10,392 bases of DNA, from NCBI GenBank assembly GCA_903881535.1, contig CAIRTT010000398.1:1-10392 (forward strand). The letters are read 5' to 3'. The notes under the pieces were generated by a model, which saw only the letters and a program-made list of their open reading frames with translations, was not told where the DNA came from and made no database searches. Positions 1-5,920 of this stretch are shown piece after piece. Made by a program: the position numbers and the translations under genes. This DNA comes from an uncultured Armatimonadota bacterium (lineage in GTDB: Bacteria; Armatimonadota; Armatimonadia; Armatimonadales; Armatimonadaceae). The number at the start of each line of letters is the position of its first letter. The first letter of the stretch is position 1.

Positions 1-2
1 AG

Positions 3-3000
3 GCGATTGCGTTTTCTCCTCGGTGGTTGGAGGAGCAGCCGGACTTTACGGTATCGCTAGTGGCACTTATCGATTCGCTAATTGCGGAAGCGCCGAACGG
101 GATGGCATTTGGAGAGCTTATAAGTGCATCTGGCCTGCCCAATGGAAGCTTTAACAAAACGAAACGACCCCTCGTTGAGGCGAAGTACGATGCGCTGGTC
201 CAAGCCAGACGGCAAAACGCCCTCTCGGACATGCATTCCCTTGCGGTTGATCTCACAAATTTGGCATCAAACAATGATCCCAAGTGTTGGCGGGACAACA
301 AGTCTGTCCATACGCCATGGGTCCTTGACCAGCTCGTTGACATTGCCGCCCTCCCAAAGGTTGTTGCCTTTCCCGTTCTGTATTCCTGTGTCTCAGATAC
401 TGCTTTAATGCTCAGGAAGCGTCTCGGAGAGCAGGGGATTCTTACATTCGATGCGATGATAGCGGATCTTCGTAAAGCCGTTGAGGTCGATAAACAGGAA
501 AGTACGGAGCGCCGTGCGCTTGCGGAGCGTTTGCGGGATGCGTTGCGGAAGCGCTTTCCCATAGTGCTTTTCGATGAAGCCCAGGACACTGACCCAGACC
601 AGTGGCGGATTTTTCGTTCGCTTTTTGTCTCAGATATTTCTGTATCCGGGGCGGCAACCGATACTGGAAATGTCATTTACTTGGTTGGAGATCCTAAGCA
701 ATCCATCTACCGGTTTCGTGGTTCTGATCTCGACAGCTACCTAAGTGCGCGCAGGGAAATCCTTGACAATGTCGGTGGCCAGCTTTGTACCCTGGGTATC
801 AACTATCGCTCGACACCGCAAATGGTCGAGGCAATCGATGGCCTCCTCCTTCGAAGTGCAGTCCCGCTGTTTCATAACCCGGCGCAAACGACTGAAGCCG
901 ATGTACCCGAGATCACGGGGATTACGTATCAAGGCGTAAAGCCCAATGAACGCGGCGGTAAGCCTTATCTGATCGATTCCAATGGAAACAAAATGCCACC
1001 AGTAGCTTTGTGCCACTTGGAGCCGGATCTTGGTGATCGGGTTGGCACGGCCAGACGAGCCTATGTTGGTTGGTTGGCTGACCATATTCTTACGTTGCTG
1101 ACGCATGACATCCGCTTTGTGATCCCAGCAAAGCCGGACATTGATGAACATCAGCGTAAGCGGTGTGTTCTCCCCAATGACATCGCGATTTTGTGCCGGA
1201 CTGGCAGGGAGGCGATGGCCTGTATTCGCGAGCTGCGAAAGCGCCACGTACCTGTGGTCTATGAACGCAGTGAAAATGTCGGCATATCCGCAACTGCCCA
1301 GGAATTCCTCAGCATTCTCAGCGCACTTGCAGCTCCACAGGACATCCGCGTCGTCCGAGCAGCCATCTTCACTTGGTGGTCGGGCATCTCCGACATCGAT
1401 CAGCGAAACCTAACCGAACAACAAACCACAGAGTGGCAGCGACGCTTTCAAGGCTGGGCCGAGATGCTTGCCGGCGGAAATGTAGCTGGAGCAATACGCG
1501 AAATCATAGAACCCGAAACTGGTTTCTGGGGCCTTGATGGCGTTGCACGGGCACCGTTTGACCATCTCCGGAGAGCGGCTGACCTGGTGCACCTCGGGCA
1601 GTGGCTTGAAAAAACGATGGCCGCCGAGGCGCTGACGGTGGATGCGCTCCCGGGCCGCCTAAAAGCCGTCATCGATGCGCGTGAATCTGTTCCGCAGCTG
1701 GCTGAGGGAAACGATGATGCCGTTCATGTGTTGACACTACACAGCTCAAAGGGTTTGGAATTCCCTATCGTGTTTATGGGAGGCGGCGTCTTGTCATCCC
1801 GGGCTAGCAAGTCTCCTGAATATGGCATCGTTGCTGCTGATTCCGGTGCGCGAACCCATAAGCAAGTTCTGTTCAACCGCTGGGACAAGGATGCGTTCAA
1901 ACGCGTTCTGGAGGAAGCCGCCGAAGAAGACAAACGCCTCCTCTACGTGGCCCTCACACGTGCCGTATCCTATTGCGCACTCCCGATTGGGCAAGCACTT
2001 GCTTCCGGTACATCGAAGCCTAAGTGGATGACTGCGCTTGGCTCCGTACTCGGAGATATCACGCCAGAGACACTTACAAAACTGGAAACTGCTGTGTCAT
2101 CCAGCACGGGTGACCCACTTTACAAAGTCCATCCAAGCCACGCTTACACAACCGCTTCATTAGAAAATTTCCTCGCGGTAGCAAGTGAGGCTCCGCCGGA
2201 GCGGCAACTTCCAACGACAACTAAGCTCTCAGCACAGAGACAGTTCACCAGCTTTACCAAGCTGACAAAAAACCATGCTCCCATATTGGATGCCGTCCCG
2301 AATCCTGCGGAGGATGAAGCAGAGGATGTCCAAACCGCTGGACCTGAAATTTCTATGACTGGGGGAACCGGCCATTCAGGTAAGTCCATTTCCCACTTGA
2401 CGGTAGCAGGCAAACGCCTTGGCAATATCGTGCATGCGGTGTTCGAGGATGTTCTTAAGGCACAAAATGCGGCATCTCAGGGTGTTCCCGTTGGCAATGA
2501 CCAGATTCAGGAGTTTACACAGCGGCGCCTACGAGCGGATGGCCTCAAATACAACGCAGTGCACGACCCGAATGTCGATGCCATTGTCAACATGGTCACA
2601 GGAGCTATGACCAGCATGCTTCCCTGCGGCACACGCCTGATGGACATTCAAAATGCCTTCGCAGAAGTGCCATTTCTAAGCCATCGCGATACGACCCTCG
2701 ATGTAACAGCAGCGCTTGCCGCGGGACACACGGATGTACTTCCACGTGGATTTCTGACAGGCAACATCGATGCTATCTTCGAAACACCCGCTGGCATTTG
2801 GATCGTTGACTGGAAGACAAATCACCTCGCTGCGTACGATGAGCAACACATTGAGGAAGCCATGCATCACCACCGCTACGGTCTGCAGGGCTATCTTTAC
2901 AAACAAGCCATCGAATCTGCAAAACTAGGGCAAGTTGCCGGGGTGCGCTACATTTTTGTGAGGGCTTTTGAGCATGGGCCAGCTTTGGATGGGAAGGGAT

Positions 3001-3029
3001 GGGTGGACTTTCATGTTACCAACGCCTAA
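3..3029 (+). CDS. recB: RecB subunit of exodeoxyribonuclease V (helicase-nuclease), 5'-truncated by window edge
   Basis: The reading frame is open to the left edge (first full codon at 3), so the gene starts upstream; the TTG at 27 is only the first start-like codon. No Walker A motif is visible, so the N-terminal part of helicase domain 1 is missing, perhaps 150-260 residues compared with the ~1180-aa E. coli protein. Numbering codons from base 3, the UvrD/SF1 helicase motifs are DEAQDT 191-196 (II), VGDPKQ 228-233 (III), NYRS 267-270 (IV), LHSSKGLEFP about 579-588 (V) and LLYVALTRA 646-654 (VI). The C-terminal RecB-type nuclease is complete: H811, D923 (GNID), D936 and K938 (VDWKT), then Q962 and Y966. 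The spacing matches E. coli H956/D1067/D1080/K1082. RecB is the 3'-5' helicase and only nuclease of RecBCD, which processes double-strand ends in the cytoplasm for RecA. It overlaps recD by 17 bases, so they are probably co-translated. AddA is the main alternative; the adjacent recD favours RecB. Confidence 0.93.
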   Translation, partial: AIAFSPRWLEEQPDFTVSLVALIDSLIAEAPNGMAFGELISASGLPNGSFNKTKRPLVEAKYDALVQARRQNALSDMHSLAVDLTNLASNNDPKCWRDNKSVHTPWVLDQLVDIAALPKVVAFPVLYSCVSDTALMLRKRLGEQGILTFDAMIADLRKAVEVDKQESTERRALAERLRDALRKRFPIVLFDEAQDTDPDQWRIFRSLFVSDISVSGAATDTGNVIYLVGDPKQSIYRFRGSDLDSYLSARREILDNVGGQLCTLGINYRSTPQMVEAIDGLLLRSAVPLFHNPAQTTEADVPEITGITYQGVKPNERGGKPYLIDSNGNKMPPVALCHLEPDLGDRVGTARRAYVGWLADHILTLLTHDIRFVIPAKPDIDEHQRKRCVLPNDIAILCRTGREAMACIRELRKRHVPVVYERSENVGISATAQEFLSILSALAAPQDIRVVRAAIFTWWSGISDIDQRNLTEQQTTEWQRRFQGWAEMLAGGNVAGAIREIIEPETGFWGLDGVARAPFDHLRRAADLVHLGQWLEKTMAAEALTVDALPGRLKAVIDARESVPQLAEGNDDAVHVLTLHSSKGLEFPIVFMGGGVLSSRASKSPEYGIVAADSGARTHKQVLFNRWDKDAFKRVLEEAAEEDKRLLYVALTRAVSYCALPIGQALASGTSKPKWMTALGSVLGDITPETLTKLETAVSSSTGDPLYKVHPSHAYTTASLENFLAVASEAPPERQLPTTTKLSAQRQFTSFTKLTKNHAPILDAVPNPAEDEAEDVQTAGPEISMTGGTGHSGKSISHLTVAGKRLGNIVHAVFEDVLKAQNAASQGVPVGNDQIQEFTQRRLRADGLKYNAVHDPNVDAIVNMVTGAMTSMLPCGTRLMDIQNAFAEVPFLSHRDTTLDVTAALAAGHTDVLPRGFLTGNIDAIFETPAGIWIVDWKTNHLAAYDEQHIEEAMHHHRYGLQGYLYKQAIESAKLGQVAGVRYIFVRAFEHGPALDGKGWVDFHVTNA

Positions 3030-4818
3030 CGGTATTTCGATTGCTGCAGCCATCCGGCGAATTCCAGGAATTCCATTTATTGCGGATGCAACTAACCGAA
3101 TATGTGATCGCTATGCGGCTCCGGATGATGTGTTGCGCTCGGTCCTCTTCCTGATGCTTGCCCGGGCACAAGATGGCCACTTACAGCTTGGGTCATCCCC
3201 GGATGCCATCCAATCAGTCAAAGGTCAGATTCGGGAGTGGAGTGTACAAATCAAGTCAGACGAGTTGCTCAACGATGACTATGCCGAGGCCACTTGCGGG
3301 TGGTTGGATGCTCTTGCTGACTGCTGGCCAGCTCCAATGGACCATCTGTTCCCAAGTAACCTTATCGTTACGACTGCCTCCGGCCTGCAGCTGAGACGTT
3401 TCCATAGCATCGAAGCCGGTTTGGAAGCCGCCATCACGGAGCGTCTCGAAGGGGATGCTGTCACCGATAAATCCGCATGGAATACCGCAGTTGCAGAAGC
3501 GATACTGTCGATGGCGACACGCAATGACATCTACCTTGCGGTTGAACAACAGGCAGCCGTCGCCGCAGCATCACGGAAGTTACTCATCATCACCGGTGGC
3601 CCAGGCACAGGAAAGACCACCGTCATCGCAAGTATCCTCGATGCATGGAAGCGCTTTTCAAGCAAATGTGGAACGGATGTACGTATCGCTCTTGCCGCTC
3701 CGACAGCCCGTGCAGCAACCCGGATCACGGCCGCACTGAGCCGTCAAAAAGTCGATGCCGCAGCTGCGATGACGGTTCACCGCCTGCTGGGAAGCCGGCC
3801 AGATCAGCACAATGCCTATTACTACAATCAGCGAAATCCGCTTGAGGTGGATGTCTTGATTGTGGATGAAGTCTCGATGTTGGATGCCAGTCTTATGGAT
3901 GCGCTGTTACAGGCGATGCCACCGGATGCATGTCTAATCCTTGTCGGGGATCCAAATCAGCTTCCAAGTGTTGAGGCTGGTAGTGTGCTTCAGGACCTGA
4001 TGGCACTCCAGTCTGATCTAGGGGACAAAAGCCCAATCGTCACCTTGGTACGAAATCAACGGGCGACATCAGAGCTCTCAGCCATCGCGGATGCAATGCT
4101 CGACGGGGATACAAGCGCAGCAAGGGACTTGCTTGGAGAGCGGTTATGCAATGATGTTGCTCCGCACGGAGGTCTACGTCATCCTGAGAAAATGCTTGTG
4201 CGCTACGCTGAGTTTCGTCCACGGATGGCAATTCCAACGCGTTTCAACAGCACATACGCGCTCCTAGAATCCGCGGATGCGTTACTTCGTGAGCTCGGTG
4301 CATGGCAGATTATCTGTCCGCTCCGGCGACAGGTAAATGTGATCAATCAGCAGTTTGATGGCATGAAACACCCCGATGGCATCACGCCAATCATCGTCAC
4401 GCGAAACAACTACGCCCTCGACCTCATGAACGGTGAGATCGGATTTAGCGCGTGGGTTGGGGATGAGCTCTACGCCGTGTTTGAACCATTGCTTACGACC
4501 ACAAAGGATGGGACGCTGGTTGTCGGTCCAACACGCTTGTTGCCCTACGCATCCCTCACGGATATCGACAACGCATATGCCATCACGGTACACAAGTCGC
4601 AGGGAAGCGAGTGGGGAACCGTCGATGTTGTTCTCCCCACGGAAGCAAATCGGCTTTGTACCAGGGAACTGATATACACGGCAGTGACGCGTGCACGAAA
4701 CAATATCCAAATTCTAGGCAGTGATGCCGTGTTTAGTAGTGCACTTGCGACTCGAATCTTTAGAGACTCAAATCTTGGAAGCCGCCTCACTACAGCCGTT
4801 CAAAAGCTGACAAAGTGA
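3013..4818 (+). CDS. recD: RecD subunit of exodeoxyribonuclease V (5'-3' helicase)
   Basis: The protein is 601 aa, close to the 608 aa of E. coli RecD. It is an SF1B helicase that acts as the 5'-3' motor of RecBCD. Motifs from this start: Walker A GGPGTGKTT 195-203, Walker B DEVSM 285-289, VGDPNQLPSV 311-320, VHKSQGSEW 526-534 and YTAVTRAR 555-562. About 190 residues precede Walker A, as in RecD1-type proteins, where the N-terminal domain contacts RecC. I chose ATG 3013 because a purine-rich stretch (gggtgg) lies just upstream and the product MLPTPNGISI fits the family length. In-frame ATGs at 2968 and 2974 lie deeper inside recB and add residues with no recognisable counterpart. The stop at 4816-4818 overlaps the GTG of the next ORF (GTGA). 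The last 13 codons (residues 589-601, GSRLTTAVQKLTK) form the start of the 194-bp tandem repeat, so the recD tail is reiterated downstream. Confidence 0.95.
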   Translation: MLPTPNGISIAAAIRRIPGIPFIADATNRICDRYAAPDDVLRSVLFLMLARAQDGHLQLGSSPDAIQSVKGQIREWSVQIKSDELLNDDYAEATCGWLDALADCWPAPMDHLFPSNLIVTTASGLQLRRFHSIEAGLEAAITERLEGDAVTDKSAWNTAVAEAILSMATRNDIYLAVEQQAAVAAASRKLLIITGGPGTGKTTVIASILDAWKRFSSKCGTDVRIALAAPTARAATRITAALSRQKVDAAAAMTVHRLLGSRPDQHNAYYYNQRNPLEVDVLIVDEVSMLDASLMDALLQAMPPDACLILVGDPNQLPSVEAGSVLQDLMALQSDLGDKSPIVTLVRNQRATSELSAIADAMLDGDTSAARDLLGERLCNDVAPHGGLRHPEKMLVRYAEFRPRMAIPTRFNSTYALLESADALLRELGAWQIICPLRRQVNVINQQFDGMKHPDGITPIIVTRNNYALDLMNGEIGFSAWVGDELYAVFEPLLTTTKDGTLVVGPTRLLPYASLTDIDNAYAITVHKSQGSEWGTVDVVLPTEANRLCTRELIYTAVTRARNNIQILGSDAVFSSALATRIFRDSNLGSRLTTAVQKLTK

Positions 4819-5012
4819 ACGACGCTTTCTTCAAAATTCGCAGCTACAAGCAACCACTTAGGGCGCTGATGTACGAAAAGCTCATTTGGGCACACCTGTT
4901 TGGTATTAACGCTAAGGATGATTTCCCCCCTGAAGCTGCTGGTATCGGAGTGTTTACGAACCACGAAAACGGAAGCCGCCTCACTACAGCCGTTCAAAAG
5001 CAAACAAAGTGA
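4815..5012 (+). CDS. 65-aa chimeric ORF, first copy (truncated membrane-protein N-terminus plus RecD tail)
   Basis: GTG start overlapping the recD stop (GTGA). Residues 1-52 (beginning MNDAFFKIRSYKQP) match the N-terminus of the 208-aa protein encoded at 5203 with a handful of substitutions. Residues 53-65 (GSRLTTAVQKQTK) match the RecD C-terminus. There is no membrane segment: the chimera stops just before the point where the full protein enters the membrane. It is basic near the N-terminus (K7, R9, K12, R16, K22) with an aromatic/hydrophobic stretch at about 17-31. No clear Shine-Dalgarno sequence precedes the GTG, so expression would rely on ribosomes re-initiating after recD. I do not recognise the peptide as a characterised family. 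It may be a by-product of tandem duplication, or a translated small protein that could compete with the full-length protein for partners. Whether it accumulates cannot be told from sequence. Confidence 0.6.
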   Translation: MNDAFFKIRSYKQPLRALMYEKLIWAHLFGINAKDDFPPEAAGIGVFTNHENGSRLTTAVQKQTK

Positions 5013-5206
5013 ACGATGCTTTCTTCAAAATTCGCAGCTACAAGCAACCAGTTAGGGCGCTGATGTACGAAAAGCTCATTTGGGCACACCTCTTCGGCAT
5101 CCGTGCTAAGGATGATTTCTCCCCTGAAGCTGCTGGTATCGGAGTGTTTAAGTACCACGAAAACGGAAGCCGCCTCACTACAGCCGTTCGGAAACTTGCA
5201 AAGTGA
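5009..5206 (+). CDS. 65-aa chimeric ORF, second copy
   Basis: Same architecture and length as the preceding ORF, again starting at a GTG that overlaps the upstream stop by four bases. The N-terminal 52 residues are closest to the first copy; compared with it, residue 15 is V, 32 is R, 38 is S, and 48-49 are KY rather than TN. The tail is GSRLTTAVRKLAK. Codons 28-32 (5090-5104) hold a cluster of changes relative to both other copies, mostly synonymous and C-ending. No Shine-Dalgarno is evident. The ORF ends with GTGA overlapping the start of the 208-aa gene, so it sits as a translational relay between recD and that gene. Function unknown; as with copy one, it may be a duplication remnant that stays open because each unit is self-contained. 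Confidence 0.6.
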   Translation: MNDAFFKIRSYKQPVRALMYEKLIWAHLFGIRAKDDFSPEAAGIGVFKYHENGSRLTTAVRKLAK

Positions 5207-5829
5207 ACGACGCTTTTTTCAAAATTCGCACGTTCAAGCAACCAGTTAGAGCGCTGATGTACGAAAAGCTCATTTGGGCACACCTGTTTGGTATCCACGC
5301 TAAGGATGATTTTTCCGCTGAAGCTGCTGGTATTGGAGTGTTTAAGTACCACGAAAACGGAAGCATCGGAACGATTCTGGGAGTCATCGGTTTTCTTGTA
5401 ATTGTCGAAGGCATCGCAATCGATGTGTTCATCGCCACCAAGTCAGTACGCTTGGCGATTGGATTGAGCATTGTCCATGCCTTTATGCTCCTCTACGCGG
5501 TAGCTCTCATACGTGCATCGAGTCAACGCCCAGTACTGGTAACACCCGATGGCATCCTTGTCCGAACATCCCTGCTGTTTTGCGCTTGGTTACCATCTGC
5601 GTCCATCGAAAAGGTGATTCTGATTGAGCGTGAAGTCGAGCGTAAAAACACTCCAAATACACTGTGGTGCGCCATTGGAGACCAGCCCAATGTTTGTATC
5701 CAAATGTCGAATGCTGTAGATGCTGTGCTTCCATTGGGCATCATTCGAAGACCAACCACGCTCTATCTTTATGTCGACACACCATCAGAATTTGTCGTGG
5801 CAGTTGGAAACTTAGTATCGCCCTCATGA
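5203..5829 (+). CDS. Two-TM membrane protein of unknown function with C-terminal PH-like domain, full-length copy
   Basis: 208 aa from a GTG overlapping the previous stop. Residues 1-52 form a basic, cytoplasmic-looking N-terminus shared with the two chimeric ORFs upstream. Two hydrophobic segments follow at about 55-75 and 83-104, separated by a short K/R-containing loop; the last ~100 residues are soluble. That part alternates short hydrophobic strands (PVLVTPDGILVRTSL, SIEKVILIER, LYLYVDTPSEFVVAV), resembling small bacterial proteins with a membrane hairpin followed by a PH-like beta domain. I infer this from pattern only. It also recalls uncharacterised Firmicutes membrane proteins with an FxYH motif before the first helix (here FKYHENGS, 47-54), from memory and not verified. 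Location: inner membrane. Being last in the recB-recD chain and GTGA-coupled, it is probably co-expressed with the repair genes, but I see no functional link. Its Gly53-Ser54 codons (GGAAGC) are the right boundary of the tandem repeat. Confidence 0.8.
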   Translation: MNDAFFKIRTFKQPVRALMYEKLIWAHLFGIHAKDDFSAEAAGIGVFKYHENGSIGTILGVIGFLVIVEGIAIDVFIATKSVRLAIGLSIVHAFMLLYAVALIRASSQRPVLVTPDGILVRTSLLFCAWLPSASIEKVILIEREVERKNTPNTLWCAIGDQPNVCIQMSNAVDAVLPLGIIRRPTTLYLYVDTPSEFVVAVGNLVSPS

Positions 5830-5920
5830 AATACACGGGATTTCGCTCAATTTTGACGGCATTTTGTGTTCATTACGCAACTAGTAGCATTCACTACTGT
5901 TAATTCCTCGTAGAATCGCA
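5830..5920 (+). promoter_or_regulatory. Short intergenic spacer with weak hairpin and -10-like box ahead of the ligase gene
   Basis: This 91-bp AT-richer gap separates the recBD-linked operon from the polysaccharide gene. It contains a 5-bp inverted repeat AGTAG/CTACT (5883-5887 and 5894-5898, 6-base loop), which has no T-tract and is at best a weak terminator or operator. TAGAAT at 5911-5916 is one base from the sigma-70 -10 consensus. A TTGACG at 5853-5858 looks like a -35 but is too far from that -10 to pair with it, and nothing better lies at 17 bp. If TAGAAT is used, transcription would begin at about 5923, almost on the ATG at 5927, giving an essentially leaderless mRNA. No Shine-Dalgarno sequence is visible before either candidate start, which is compatible with this. 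Weak evidence overall. Confidence 0.25.

Larger units (their letters stand above)
4777..5358 (+). repeat. Three complete 194-bp tandem direct repeats spanning the recD end and the next gene's start
   Basis: Units are 4777-4970, 4971-5164 and 5165-5358, each exactly 194 bp with no indels. A fourth GGAAGC at 5359-5364 marks where the array ends and unique sequence resumes. By hand count units 1 and 2 differ at about 14 positions, 1 and 3 at about 19, and 2 and 3 at about 20 (roughly 90-93% identity), so the array is not an assembly duplicate and not very recent. Each unit holds 13 codons equivalent to the recD C-terminus, a stop overlapped by GTG (GTGA), and 52 codons equivalent to the N-terminus of the 208-aa downstream protein. 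The unit length is not a multiple of three, but because it carries its own stop/start overlap, adding or losing units does not disturb either flanking gene. The likely origin is duplication between two in-phase GGAAGC (Gly-Ser) hexamers. Confidence 0.97.

Noticed and set aside
741..1247. 168-codon minus-strand ORF inside recB
   Set aside because: The sense strand encodes conserved RecB sequence here, and the antisense product has no recognisable motif.
2968..3012. Upstream ATG starts for recD at 2968 or 2974
   Set aside because: They extend recD 13-15 codons further into recB, adding residues that look like the alternative frame of the conserved RecB end. ATG 3013 has a purine-rich upstream stretch and fits the family length.
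4777..5358. CRISPR array or non-coding satellite
   Set aside because: The units are 194 bp with no unique spacers, and each unit is fully coding with an overlapping stop/start, so this is a gene-fragment duplication.
4777..5358. Assembly artefact or sequencing duplication
   Set aside because: The units differ from each other at about 7-10% of positions, which an artefact would not produce.
5853..5876. Sigma-70 promoter TTGACG (5853-5858) with CATTAC (5871-5876)
   Set aside because: The spacer is only 12 bp, too short, and TTGACG is too far from the better TAGAAT box at 5911.
5826..5903. 25-codon ORF starting with ATGA overlap at the stop of the 208-aa gene
   Set aside because: The overlap is suggestive, but the peptide (MKYTGFRSILTAFC...) has no recognisable feature and no ribosome site. 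An ATGA overlap can arise by chance.
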